DNA from: Bacteroidales bacterium
GTDB taxonomy: Bacteria; Bacteroidota; Bacteroidia; Bacteroidales; UBA1402
Length of the DNA stretch: 56,151 bases
Reading direction: 5' to 3'
Assembly: GCA_017446025.1 (NCBI GenBank)
Contig: JAFSRR010000054.1
Coordinates: 1 to 56,151, forward strand
The notes beneath the pieces are model-generated. The model made no database searches. It had not been told where the DNA came from and saw only the letters and a list, made by a program, of their open reading frames with translations. Positions 7,331 to 15,802 of the stretch are shown piece after piece; positions within the stretch are counted from its first letter, which is position 1, and the number at the start of each line of letters is the position of its first letter. The translations under genes were made by a program, and so were the position numbers.

Positions 7331-7900
7331 ATGTCGATGAGTCAGGAAATCAAGAAGGCACGCGAAGTGCTCATCAGAGGCGGGGTGATACTCTACCCGA
7401 CCGACACCATCTGGGGGCTGGGCTGCGATGCCACCAACCCCGAGGCCGTGCGGCGTGTCTACGAGATCAAACGCCGGGCCGAAAGCAAAGCCATGCTGGT
7501 GCTGGTCGATTCCATAGAGAAAGTGGCCGCCTATGTGCAGGACTTGCCCGACCTGGCCTGGGACCTGACTGAGCTGGCCGACAAACCGATGACCATCATC
7601 TACGACGGGGCCCGCAACCTGGCGCCCAACCTGATCGCCGAAGACGGCAGCATCGGCATCCGCATCACCCGGGAAGCCTTTTCGCAAGGGCTCTGCCAGG
7701 CCTTTCACAAAGCCATCGTATCGACCTCGGCTAATATCGCCGGCGAGCCTTCACCTGCCTGTTTCGCCGAGATTTCGGAAGAAATCAGAAAGGCCGTGGA
7801 TTACATCGTAGATTACCGTCGGGACGAGAAAACCAAAGCGGCCCCATCGGCCATTGTCAAACTGGGCACAGGCGGCGAAATCCGTATCATCCGACCCTGA
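7331..7900 (+). CDS. L-threonylcarbamoyladenylate synthase (YrdC/Sua5 family)
   Basis: 189 residues, a single YrdC domain. It makes threonylcarbamoyl-AMP from threonine, bicarbonate and ATP, the first step of t6A37 formation in tRNAs reading ANN codons. Typical stretches are GGVILYPTDTIWGLGCDA (residues 17-34), KRRAESKAML and STSANIAGEPS. The C-terminal Sua5 domain of longer relatives is absent, so it is of the short TsaC/YrdC type. An in-frame ATG at 7337 (MSQEIKKA) is an alternative start. The -7 promoter box ends just 7 nt upstream, suggesting a leaderless or nearly leaderless mRNA. The next gene begins 11 nt downstream. Confidence 0.92.
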   Translation: MSMSQEIKKAREVLIRGGVILYPTDTIWGLGCDATNPEAVRRVYEIKRRAESKAMLVLVDSIEKVAAYVQDLPDLAWDLTELADKPMTIIYDGARNLAPNLIAEDGSIGIRITREAFSQGLCQAFHKAIVSTSANIAGEPSPACFAEISEEIRKAVDYIVDYRRDEKTKAAPSAIVKLGTGGEIRIIRP

Positions 7901-7911
7901 ATACCACTTCT

Positions 7912-9324
7912 ATGAGCGACCGCAAACGCATACTACGCTATCTCTGTTTTGACTATCTGTCGGCGCTGGTTGCCTGGCAGCTGTTCAACGCTTTCCGTTT
8001 CTATGAGTTTCGCTCTACCATCGAATTCGACACAGTCTGGGCCTTTTTGAACAACCCCAAGGCCTATGTCATGAGCCTGGTCCTGCCTCTGCTGTGGGTG
8101 CTGCTCTATGCCTTTCTGGGCTATTACCAGCAACCCCGGCGCAAGAACACCGGTTCCGACCTGCTGTCCACCTTCTTCAGCGCGTTTATTGGCAGTCTGC
8201 TCATCTTCTTCACAGTCATCATCAACGACTACCCGGCCCAGTACACCCAGTTCTACAGTGTCTTTGCCGGCTTGCTGCTCATCCACTTCTTCTGTACGCT
8301 GTTGCCGCGCCTGCTGTTCACCTCTCTGATGCTCAACCGGCATGCTGCCGGCAAGGTGGGCGTGTCGGCCCTCATCATCGGTTGCGGTCAGGAAGCCGAA
8401 GACATACGCCAGTACTTGAGCCGTCGCAAGAACAGTTCGGTCTATCTGGCCCAAGGATTCATCAAAGCCTCACCCGATGAAAAGGTGCTGGTCAAAGGCC
8501 CGGTGCTGGGCTCTCTCGAAGAATTGGACCGCATCATCGCCCGCGAAAAGACCGAGAGCCTGATCATCGCCATTGACGAGCGTGACGATGCCCGTATCCG
8601 CCAATTGGCCGACCTGCTTTATGTCTATGGGCTGGAGATACATACCACCATCCATCCCCAGGAGGTCCTCCTGTCGGATGTCTCGCTCTACTCCGTCTCG
8701 GGCGTGCCGCTCCGTCGTCTCACCCCCTCGGGCATGTCGGCCGCCGAACGCAACCTCAAACGTCTGAGCGACCTCCTGCTCAGCAGCCTGGGGCTCATCC
8801 TGCTCAGCCCGCTGTTCGCCTACCTGGCCATTCGCGTGCGCCGCGACTCCGACGGTCCGGTCTTCTATCGGCAACAGCGCCTGGGTAAAAACGCCAAGCC
8901 GTTCAATATCATCAAGTTCCGCACCATGTACAAAGAGGCCGAAAGCGACGGTCCGCTGCTCTCCTCGGTCAACGACAGCCGCATCACGCCCTTCGGTCGC
9001 ACCATGCGCAAATACCGCCTGGACGAACTTCCACAGCTCTACAATGTACTGAAAGGCGAAATGACCCTGGTCGGTCCCCGGCCTGAACGCGAATTCTATG
9101 CCCGGCAAATCATCGAACAGGCCCCCCACTACCGGCTGGTCTGGCAGGTCAAACCCGGTGTCACCTCCCTGGGCGAAGTCAAGTACGGCTATGCCGATTC
9201 GGTCGACAAGATGATAGAGCGCCTCGACTACGACCTGATTTACTTGAAAAAACAGTCGTTGCTGATGGATCTGAAAATCCTGGTTTTCACCGTCAAGCCG
9301 CTGCTGTTGGGCAAGGGCGTTTAA
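7912..9324 (+). CDS. polyprenyl-phosphate sugar-1-phosphate transferase (WcaJ/WbaP-like)
   Basis: 470 residues. The N-terminal half has about four hydrophobic membrane segments and a CoA-binding-like Rossmann region (VSALIIGCGQEAEDI). The C-terminal half is the bacterial sugar transferase domain from about residue 284: a membrane hairpin (RLSDLLLSSLGLILLSPLF), then GPVFYRQQRLGKNAKPF, KFRTMYKEAE, RKYRLDELPQLYNVLKGEM and VGPRPERE. Enzymes of this type place the first sugar phosphate on undecaprenyl phosphate to start exopolysaccharide, capsule or O-glycan synthesis. The particular sugar cannot be read from the sequence. No other glycan-assembly gene lies nearby, so it is either a stand-alone initiator or serves a distant locus. 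Confidence 0.93.
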   Translation: MSDRKRILRYLCFDYLSALVAWQLFNAFRFYEFRSTIEFDTVWAFLNNPKAYVMSLVLPLLWVLLYAFLGYYQQPRRKNTGSDLLSTFFSAFIGSLLIFFTVIINDYPAQYTQFYSVFAGLLLIHFFCTLLPRLLFTSLMLNRHAAGKVGVSALIIGCGQEAEDIRQYLSRRKNSSVYLAQGFIKASPDEKVLVKGPVLGSLEELDRIIAREKTESLIIAIDERDDARIRQLADLLYVYGLEIHTTIHPQEVLLSDVSLYSVSGVPLRRLTPSGMSAAERNLKRLSDLLLSSLGLILLSPLFAYLAIRVRRDSDGPVFYRQQRLGKNAKPFNIIKFRTMYKEAESDGPLLSSVNDSRITPFGRTMRKYRLDELPQLYNVLKGEMTLVGPRPEREFYARQIIEQAPHYRLVWQVKPGVTSLGEVKYGYADSVDKMIERLDYDLIYLKKQSLLMDLKILVFTVKPLLLGKGV

Positions 9325-9360
9325 AGACAGCGAAGGCTTGCCCGATCGCACGTGCACAAA

Positions 9361-9393
9361 AAAGCCGGACAGTGACCATCACTGCCCGGCTTT
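9361..9393. terminator. bidirectional terminator between convergent genes
   Basis: AAAGCCGG at 9361-9368 and CCGGCTTT at 9386-9393 are the outer arms. Inside them CAGTG (9370-9374) pairs with CACTG (9380-9384), leaving single mismatches. A-rich sequence before and T-rich sequence after the stem allow termination in both directions, between the sugar transferase (ends 9324) and the acyl-CoA synthetase (ends 9415). Confidence 0.8.
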
Positions 9394-9414
9394 CTTATAT
9401 CAAGCCACCGGCTC

Positions 9415-11091
9415 TTATTTGTAGAGGAAGCGGCGGATGCTGCGCTTGGGCGTCTTCTGGAATTCTTCCTTGACCAGTTCGAAATCGCTCACGCGGGCAT
9501 AATGAGGCAGCATGTTGTTGAGTTTCTCGCGATTTTCTTCCATCACCTCGGCCAGGGTCTTGCCCTGCAGTTCGGGCTTGCCTTCCAGGGAATAGTCGGG
9601 ATAGACCAGGGCCACCAGCTTGCCGCCTTCGCGACCGACGACCACCGATTCTTCCACTCCGAAGAGGTTGTTGATCTTGTCTTCGATTTCCTCGGGATAG
9701 ATATTCTGGCCGTTCGAGCTGAGGATCATGGCCTTGCTGCGTCCCTTGATGAAGAGATGACCTTCGTGGTCGATCAGGCCCAGGTCGCCGGTATGCAGCC
9801 AGCCTTCTTCGTCGATGGTGGCGCGCGTAGCCTCTTCGTTCTTATAGTAACCCATCATCACATGCTCGCCGCGTACCAGGATCTCGCCGACGATGGAATA
9901 AGGATCGGCCGAGTCGATCTTCAGTTCATTGCGCGATACAATGACACCGCAGCAGCCCAGCACTTCCTTGTCCCAATCCTGATAGCAGATGAGCGGACCG
10001 CATTCGGTCATACCGTAGCCCACCACAAAGGGGAATTTGATGCGTCGGAATATCTTCTCCACTTCCTGGTTGATGGCGGCACCGCCGGTGATCAGCCAAA
10101 TCAGGTTGCCGCCAAAAGCATCCATCAATTGGCTGTAGATCTTCTTGCCCACAATCTTCCACAACAGAGGGGTATGCCACAGGATCTTTACCATAGGTCT
10201 TTCCAAAGCGGGGAAAATCTTGGCCTTGAATATCTTTTCCAGTACCAGGGGCACGGTCAGGATCATATAGGGTTTGGCCTCGGCATAGGCTTTCATCAAA
10301 ACCGAAGGCGAAGGGGTCTTGCTCAGGAAATAGACATGACAGCCACCGGCCACCTGATACAGAAACTCGATGGTCATACCAAACATGTGGGCCAGCGGCA
10401 GCATGCAGACTTCGGTCCAGCCGCTGTGGTTGGGGATGGCTTCCTGGCTGAACTGCACATTGGCCGAAATGGCCCGGTACGACAGCATCACGCCCTTGGG
10501 GTCGCTGGTGGTGCCGGAAGTGTAGTTGATAATGAGCAGATCGTCCAGGTTGTCGGTCGGGAAAGCGACATCTTCCTTTTGATAGCCATCGGGATAGCGC
10601 TGTTTGAAAGCGTCTTCGAGGGCGTCGTAGGCCTTTTGCTGTTTCTTGCCCTTGCTGTAGAGCAGTTCAAAGTTTTCCGTACCGATGACCATTTCCAGAC
10701 CAGGCATATTGGCCATGTCGATTTTGTCCCAGACTGCCGGCCCGGCAAACAGGGCCTTGGCATCGGAGTGGTTGACCAGTTTCTCGATATCGGGGCCCAC
10801 AAAGGCGTCCATCACAGTAACCACCACCCCGCGGTTGGCGGCGATACTCAGGAAAGAGATGGCCCAGTTGGCGCAGTTGCGGCTGCAAATCACCACTTTG
10901 TCGCCTTTGCCGATGCCGGCCGTTTCCAGCAACAGCTGTATCTTGGCCATTTGGGCGGCCATCTGGCCGAAAGTGTAGTTCAGTTCACCATCGTAATCGG
11001 TCAATGCCGGTTCGTTCCAGTTTTGGGGGATTGTCCGGTTGTAGTAGTCAAAGAAATGCCTTACCGGACTCGGAGTTTTGTTGTCTGTCAT
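9415..11091 (-). CDS. AMP-dependent acyl-CoA synthetase/ligase
   Basis: 558 residues of the ANL adenylate-forming superfamily. The P-loop-like motif YTSGTTSDPKG is at 190-200, the A5 motif GYGMTECGP near 359, and the hinge/A8 region has GWLHTGDLG and IKGRSKAMILSSNGQNIYPEEIE. A C-terminal lysine-bearing segment ends in PKRSIRRFLYK. Overall it most resembles long-chain fatty-acid CoA ligases, which activate fatty acids with ATP and CoA. There is no signal peptide and no carrier-protein domain. It is transcribed alone from a strong promoter at 11129-11160 and ends against a bidirectional terminator. The exact acyl substrate is unknown. Confidence 0.92.
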   Translation of the reverse strand: MTDNKTPSPVRHFFDYYNRTIPQNWNEPALTDYDGELNYTFGQMAAQMAKIQLLLETAGIGKGDKVVICSRNCANWAISFLSIAANRGVVVTVMDAFVGPDIEKLVNHSDAKALFAGPAVWDKIDMANMPGLEMVIGTENFELLYSKGKKQQKAYDALEDAFKQRYPDGYQKEDVAFPTDNLDDLLIINYTSGTTSDPKGVMLSYRAISANVQFSQEAIPNHSGWTEVCMLPLAHMFGMTIEFLYQVAGGCHVYFLSKTPSPSVLMKAYAEAKPYMILTVPLVLEKIFKAKIFPALERPMVKILWHTPLLWKIVGKKIYSQLMDAFGGNLIWLITGGAAINQEVEKIFRRIKFPFVVGYGMTECGPLICYQDWDKEVLGCCGVIVSRNELKIDSADPYSIVGEILVRGEHVMMGYYKNEEATRATIDEEGWLHTGDLGLIDHEGHLFIKGRSKAMILSSNGQNIYPEEIEDKINNLFGVEESVVVGREGGKLVALVYPDYSLEGKPELQGKTLAEVMEENREKLNNMLPHYARVSDFELVKEEFQKTPKRSIRRFLYK

Positions 11092-11128
11092 AACAGAGTT
11101 CCTCTATAATGATATATAGTTCACACGG

Positions 11129-11160
11129 CAAAGGTACAACAAATCCGGCGGAAACACAAA
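11129..11160 (-). promoter_or_regulatory. promoter of the acyl-CoA synthetase gene
   Basis: On the minus strand TTTG (11160-11157), a 20-nt spacer and TACCTTTG (11136-11129) match the Bacteroides consensus fully. The predicted start near 11122 leaves a leader of about 30 nt. Confidence 0.8.
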
Positions 11161-11191
11161 TAAAACTAAAAAACGAACAACTGAGCCTTAA

Positions 11192-11602
11192 TCAGAACTC
11201 TATCTCTGTCAGGTCTTGGCCGAGATGGTGGATGTGCGCCAGGATTTCCTGTTCACGGGCGGGTGAGGGTTTCTTGAAACCGTTGATATAATTTCGCAGC
11301 AGGGTGACATTCATCCCCATGGAGCGGGCAAAACCTGCCACATTGATTTCCTGGTGAGTCAAAAAGAAGCGCTGAAGAGGACTGGGTTCGGCATCATCAT
11401 AGCCAAAACTTTCAAAACTGATATCTTCATCCAGTTCTCGCCAATGAATACCGTCATAACCGATCGTATAACGGTTTCTTGCATCGTCATCGGCCTCACG
11501 GAGCTTGGGATACCACAAAAGAGACTGACTGTATTGCCTGCCAGTTTCATCCCTACCGAAAACGTGTTCAGCGTCAAACCAAATCTCTTTTATCTTTTCC
11601 AT
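11192..11602 (-). CDS. DUF2442 domain plus helix-turn-helix protein
   Basis: 136 residues in two parts. Residues 1 to about 75 are a DUF2442 domain (YSQSLLWYPKLREA, then GYDGIHWRELDEDISFESF). Residues about 78-130 look like a Cro/CI-type helix-turn-helix (INVAGFARSMGMNVTLLRNYINGFKKPS). DUF2442 proteins are often paired with a small DUF4160 protein in toxin-antitoxin-like loci, and the HTH would then be autoregulatory. No such partner lies next to this gene, which has its own promoter. DNA binding is a reasonable inference; the target is unknown. Confidence 0.82.
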   Translation of the reverse strand: MEKIKEIWFDAEHVFGRDETGRQYSQSLLWYPKLREADDDARNRYTIGYDGIHWRELDEDISFESFGYDDAEPSPLQRFFLTHQEINVAGFARSMGMNVTLLRNYINGFKKPSPAREQEILAHIHHLGQDLTEIEF

Positions 11603-11620
11603 CGTCTCTTACTTGTTGAA

Positions 11621-11651
11621 CAAAGATAGGTATTATTTTCGACACCTGCAA
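11621..11651 (-). promoter_or_regulatory. promoter of the DUF2442-HTH gene
   Basis: On the minus strand TTG (11651-11649), 20 nt, then TATCTTTG (11628-11621). The predicted start is about 12 nt before the start codon at 11602. Confidence 0.65.
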
Positions 11652-11682
11652 CAGGGAAGAGAAAAAGCTGTTGGCGGAGCGA

Positions 11683-11713
11683 TTGCCTAAACCGACGAAA
11701 TGAATTATCTTTG
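11683..11713 (+). promoter_or_regulatory. promoter of the rubredoxin-topB-dsbD operon
   Basis: TTG (11683-11685), a 20-nt spacer and TATCTTTG (11706-11713) fit the Bacteroides promoter pattern. Transcription should start near 11720, about 35 nt before the rubredoxin ATG. Confidence 0.75.
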
Positions 11714-11753
11714 TTCAAAACTTATTTCACTGTCATTTTTTATTTAAACCACT

Positions 11754-11912
11754 ATGGACAAGTACGTATGCGATGTCTGCGGTTACACTTACGATCCCGC
11801 AACAGGCGATCCCGACAACGGTATCGCTCCCGGCACTCCTTTTGAGCAGTTGCCCGACGATTGGACCTGCCCGCTCTGCGGCGTAGGCAAGGACGATTTC
11901 AACAAGGCTTGA
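11754..11912 (+). CDS. rubredoxin
   Basis: A 52-residue rubredoxin, too short for most gene-length cut-offs. The two iron-binding CxxC knuckles are C6-V-C9 ([12 protein letters not shown]) and C39-P-L-C42 ([13 protein letters not shown]), and the conserved aromatic core (Tyr11, Tyr13, Trp37) is intact. Rubredoxins carry single electrons, in anaerobes often to oxygen- or peroxide-reducing enzymes; no such partner is adjacent here. The gene is 8 nt upstream of topB and shares its promoter. Confidence 0.95.
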   Translation: MDKYVCDVCGYTYDPATGDPDNGIAPGTPFEQLPDDWTCPLCGVGKDDFNKA

Positions 11913-11920
11913 ACCGAGCG

Positions 11921-13825
11921 ATGATTGTCTGCATTGCCGAGAAACCATCCGTAGCCCGCGACATTGCCGCCGTATTGGGTGCCACGGGGCGCCATGACGG
12001 CTATCTCGAAGGCAACGGCTACCAGGTCACCTGGACTTTCGGTCATCTGTGCCGTCTGCTTGAGCCTCAGGAATATTCCGACTATTGGAAGCCCTGGGCG
12101 CTCAGCCGGCTGCCGATGATCCCCGATCGTTTTTCCATCAAGGTGGCCGACGATGACGGCGTGCAGAAACAATTCAACATCATTCGCTCCCTGGTCGAGC
12201 AGGCCGACAAGGTCATCAACTGCGGCGATGCCGGCCAGGAGGGCGAACTCATCCAGCGCTGGGTGCTGCAGAAGGCCCATTGCCAGTGTCCGGTGCAACG
12301 GCTCTGGATCTCTTCGCTGACTCCGGAAGCCATCAAAGAAGGCTTTGAGCATCTCAAGCCCGCCGAAGACTATCAGTTTCTTTATGAGGCCGGCCTGATG
12401 CGGGCCATCGGCGACTGGCTGTTGGGCATGAATGCCACCCGGGCCTATACCCTGCGCTACGGCAAAGACCGCCAGGTGCTGTCGATCGGCCGGGTGCAGA
12501 CCCCCACCCTGGCCCTGATCGTCCGCCGCCAGGAAGAAATCGACAATTTCAAACCTGAGCCCTACTGGGAACTGAAAACCACCTATCGCGACACCGTCTT
12601 TTCGGCCGCCAAAGGCCGTTTCGACAAGGAAGAAGAAGCCCAGGCACGCCTCTCCGAGATACGGCAGGCTCCTTTTGTCGTGATCGAAGTCGAAAAGAAG
12701 AACGGCAAGGAATTCGCTCCCCGGCTGTTCGACCTGACCTCCCTGCAGGTGGAATGCAACAAGAAATTTTCCTTCTCGGCCGACGAGACCCTGCAACTCA
12801 TCCAGAGCCTCTACGAAAAGAAGGCCACCACCTACCCCCGTGTCGATACCACCTTCCTGAGCGATGACATCTATCCCAAGGTGCCCGGCACGCTGCAAGG
12901 CATCCGTGATGTCTATCCCGACCTGACGGCTCCCTTGCTCAAGGCCAAGAGCCTGCCCAAGAGCAAGAAGGTGTTCGACAACAGCAAGGTCACCGACCAC
13001 CACGCCATCATCCCCACCGGCATGAAGCCCGTCGGCCTCAGCGAGCGTGAGATGAAGGTCTATGACCTGGTGGCCCGGCGCTTCATCGCCGCCTTCTATC
13101 CCGACTGCCAGATTGCCACCACCACCGTGCAGGGCCAGGCCGCCGAGGTGCCCTTCAAAGTAAGCGGCAAGCAGATCCTGTCGCCCGGCTGGCGGGTGGT
13201 ATTCCAAGCAGACAGCCCTGCGGAGGGCGACAATGATGAAGAGGAAAAGACCCTGCCCGCCTTTACCGTGGGCGAAAGCGGGCCCCATGAGCCCCAATTG
13301 GCCGCCAAACAGACCACTCCGCCCAAACCCTACACCGAAGCTACCCTGCTGCGGGCCATGGAAACGGCCGGCAAGACGGTCGAGGACGAAACCCTGCGCG
13401 ACGCCCTCAAGGAAAACGGCATCGGACGGCCCAGTACACGGGCGGCCATCATCGAGACACTGTTCAAACGCAACTACATCGTCAAGGAGCGCAAGAACCT
13501 GGTGCCCACAGCCACGGGCATCGACCTGATACACACCATCAACGATGCCCTGCTCAAATCGGCCGAACTGACAGGCCGCTGGGAAAAGAAGCTCCGCGAA
13601 ATCGAGCACGGCAAATACCAAGCGGCCGATTTTCTGGCCGAACTCAAGGAAATGGTGTCCCAACTGATGGTTTCCGTCAAGAGCGACAAGACCGGCGACC
13701 TGTGTCCCCTCTGCCAGCAAGGCCGCATCATCCGCGGACGCACCGCCTACGGTTGCAGCCGGTGGCGGGAGGGCTGCTCTTGGCGCGAGCCCTTTGCCCC
13801 CACTGAAGAAAAAGAACTGTCATGA
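11921..13825 (+). CDS. topB: DNA topoisomerase III (type IA)
   Basis: 634 residues. The TOPRIM domain is at the N-terminus (MIVCIAEKPSVARDIAAVLG, then NCGDAGQEGELIQRWVL). The active-site tyrosine is Tyr305 in TTYPRVDTTFLSDD, and SIGRVQTPTLALIVRRQ and GRPSTRAAIIETL are typical type IA signatures. It decatenates DNA using a transient 5'-phosphotyrosine link. A short zinc-finger-like tail is present (LCPLCQQGRI then YGCSRWREGC). The start at 11921 gives the standard N-terminus; the open frame further upstream lies inside rubredoxin. Its stop overlaps the dsbD start as ATGA. Confidence 0.95.
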   Translation: MIVCIAEKPSVARDIAAVLGATGRHDGYLEGNGYQVTWTFGHLCRLLEPQEYSDYWKPWALSRLPMIPDRFSIKVADDDGVQKQFNIIRSLVEQADKVINCGDAGQEGELIQRWVLQKAHCQCPVQRLWISSLTPEAIKEGFEHLKPAEDYQFLYEAGLMRAIGDWLLGMNATRAYTLRYGKDRQVLSIGRVQTPTLALIVRRQEEIDNFKPEPYWELKTTYRDTVFSAAKGRFDKEEEAQARLSEIRQAPFVVIEVEKKNGKEFAPRLFDLTSLQVECNKKFSFSADETLQLIQSLYEKKATTYPRVDTTFLSDDIYPKVPGTLQGIRDVYPDLTAPLLKAKSLPKSKKVFDNSKVTDHHAIIPTGMKPVGLSEREMKVYDLVARRFIAAFYPDCQIATTTVQGQAAEVPFKVSGKQILSPGWRVVFQADSPAEGDNDEEEKTLPAFTVGESGPHEPQLAAKQTTPPKPYTEATLLRAMETAGKTVEDETLRDALKENGIGRPSTRAAIIETLFKRNYIVKERKNLVPTATGIDLIHTINDALLKSAELTGRWEKKLREIEHGKYQAADFLAELKEMVSQLMVSVKSDKTGDLCPLCQQGRIIRGRTAYGCSRWREGCSWREPFAPTEEKELS

Positions 13826-15798
13826 AGCATCCCTGTTTATTATTGAGGAATCCACTGTTGACTATCCTTCTGACGGTCATCCTGCTGCCCTCCGTCCTGT
13901 CGGCTCAGGGCAAGGCCCGGCCTTTTGCTTTCGGCCAGGCGCAGCAACAGATTGATGCCACTTCCATAGCCAGTTGGACCCATACCCTGTCGGATAGCGG
14001 CATCGTGTTCCAGGCCTCCATCAAACAACCCTGGCATCTATACGACATCGACCTGCCCCAAGGGGGACCCACTTCGACAGAATTTGTCATTGAAGAAATA
14101 CGAGGGGCACAAATCAGGGGTGATGTCCGTTGTTTGACCACGCCGGTTGCCTATCACGACAAAGTGTTCGGCATGCAGTTGCGCATGCACCAGGACACAG
14201 CCGCTTTCTTGCTGCCTTTGGCCCTTTCCCATTCCGGGCCGCTGGATATCAAAGGCTATATCCGCTTTATGGTCTGCAACGACGAGACCTGCCTGGCGCC
14301 CTGCAACTTGGAATTTCAATTGGGCCACCAGACAACGGACAGTAGCCTGGCCGCCATGCCCGATCAGTTGAGCCCCCAGCCCAATCTCTGGACTCCCGTC
14401 ATCGCGGAGTTGCAAGCATTCGGGACAGAGACCGCGGGCAAAGACCGCTCGCTTTGGCGTTTGCTGGGTCTGGGGTTCCTGGGCGGATTGCTGGCCCTGC
14501 TCACGCCTTGTGTCTGGCCCATCATTCCCATGACGGTCAGTTTTTTCCTGAAACGCACCCGCAGCCGGCGCAAAGCCATCCACGACGCGTTCTATTACGG
14601 AGCCTCCATCGTGGTCATCTATTTGCTCATGGGGCTGGGCATCACGCTCATTTTCGGTGCCAGTGCCCTGAACAACCTGGCCACCAACGCCTTGTTCAAC
14701 CTGCTGTTTTTCCTGCTACTGGTGGCCTTTGCCCTGTCCTTCTTCGGACTGTTCGACATCGTGCTGCCCGCCTCCTGGGCCGACAAGATGGACAAGCGGG
14801 CCGACAGCACTTCCGGGTTGGTCAGTATCTTCTTCATGGCCTTCACCCTGGTGCTGGTCTCCTTCTCCTGTACCGGCCCCATCATCGGCACACTGCTGGT
14901 CGAGGCGGCTTCGCAAGGCTCACTCACCGGCCCGGCCGTCGGCATGGGCGGTTTTGCCCTGGCCCTGGCCTTGCCCTTCAGTTTGTTTGCAGTCTTTCCC
15001 AACATGATGCAGTCGCTGCCCAAGAGCGGCGGTTGGCTCAACGCAGTCAAAGTCGTGCTGGGATTCTTCGAACTGGCTTTCTCCCTGAAATTCCTCTCGG
15101 TGGCAGATCTGGCTTATGGCTGGGGCATCCTGCCGCGCGAGTTGTTTGTCGCCCTGTGGATTGCCATTGCCGTATGCACCGGCCTCTACCTCCTGGGCGT
15201 GATTCGTTTCCCCCATGATGATAAGACAAAGAAACGCATCAAGGCACTGCCGCTGACGCTGGCCATCCTCTGCTTCGGCTTTGCCGCCTATATGGTACCC
15301 GGGCTGCTGGGCGCCCCGCTCAAATCCATCAGCGCTTTTACGCCGCCCATGTCCACCCAAACCATCAAACTCTTCGGAGAGCAACTGGAGGCAGATTTTC
15401 TCAATTATGAGCAAGGCATGACTTATGCCCGGCAGCAAAATAAAAAGGTGTTAATCGATTTTTCAGGCTACGGCTGTGTCAACTGCCGCAAAATGGAGAA
15501 TGCCGTCTGGCAGGATCCCCGTGTCAAAGACTACATCCGCCGTCATTACGTCTTGATTTCCCTGATGGTCGATGACAAGACTGCCCTGCCCGCTCCGCTG
15601 GTCATCGAAGAATACGGCCAGCGACGCAAACTGCGCACCATAGGCGACAAATGGAGCTATCTGCAACGCCACAAGTTCGGGGCCAATGCCCAGCCTTTCT
15701 ATGTCATCGTCGATACCGAAGGCCGCCCGCTGGCTCCCGCTTTTGCTTTCAGCGAAAACCCCGACGACTTCCTCCGCTTCCTGCAATTGCCGCAGTAA
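13822..15798 (+). CDS. dsbD: protein-disulfide reductase DsbD
   Basis: 658 residues in three parts. After a signal peptide (cleavage near SVLSAQ) comes a periplasmic N-terminal domain with a cysteine pair at Cys152 and Cys157 (FMVCNDETCLAPC). Eight or so membrane segments follow, carrying one cysteine in LTPCVWPIIPM and the other in SFSCTGPIIG. The C-terminal thioredoxin-like domain has the active site GCVNC (Cys552, Cys555). The protein moves electrons from cytoplasmic thioredoxin across the membrane to periplasmic thiols. ATG overlaps the topB stop by 4 nt, so the two are translationally coupled. Its stop is 4 nt from the end of the convergent mnmA. Confidence 0.93.
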   Translation: MKHPCLLLRNPLLTILLTVILLPSVLSAQGKARPFAFGQAQQQIDATSIASWTHTLSDSGIVFQASIKQPWHLYDIDLPQGGPTSTEFVIEEIRGAQIRGDVRCLTTPVAYHDKVFGMQLRMHQDTAAFLLPLALSHSGPLDIKGYIRFMVCNDETCLAPCNLEFQLGHQTTDSSLAAMPDQLSPQPNLWTPVIAELQAFGTETAGKDRSLWRLLGLGFLGGLLALLTPCVWPIIPMTVSFFLKRTRSRRKAIHDAFYYGASIVVIYLLMGLGITLIFGASALNNLATNALFNLLFFLLLVAFALSFFGLFDIVLPASWADKMDKRADSTSGLVSIFFMAFTLVLVSFSCTGPIIGTLLVEAASQGSLTGPAVGMGGFALALALPFSLFAVFPNMMQSLPKSGGWLNAVKVVLGFFELAFSLKFLSVADLAYGWGILPRELFVALWIAIAVCTGLYLLGVIRFPHDDKTKKRIKALPLTLAILCFGFAAYMVPGLLGAPLKSISAFTPPMSTQTIKLFGEQLEADFLNYEQGMTYARQQNKKVLIDFSGYGCVNCRKMENAVWQDPRVKDYIRRHYVLISLMVDDKTALPAPLVIEEYGQRRKLRTIGDKWSYLQRHKFGANAQPFYVIVDTEGRPLAPAFAFSENPDDFLRFLQLPQ

Positions 15799-15802
15799 TC
15801 CG

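Noticed and set aside
11192..11753. A toxin-antitoxin locus around the DUF2442 gene
   Set aside because: The upstream 150 nt hold only two promoters, and the downstream neighbour is an acyl-CoA synthetase; no small toxin-like frame is present.
11789..13720. A 643-codon minus-strand open frame opposite rubredoxin and topB
   Set aside because: Same antisense effect; the plus strand carries complete rubredoxin and topoisomerase motifs.
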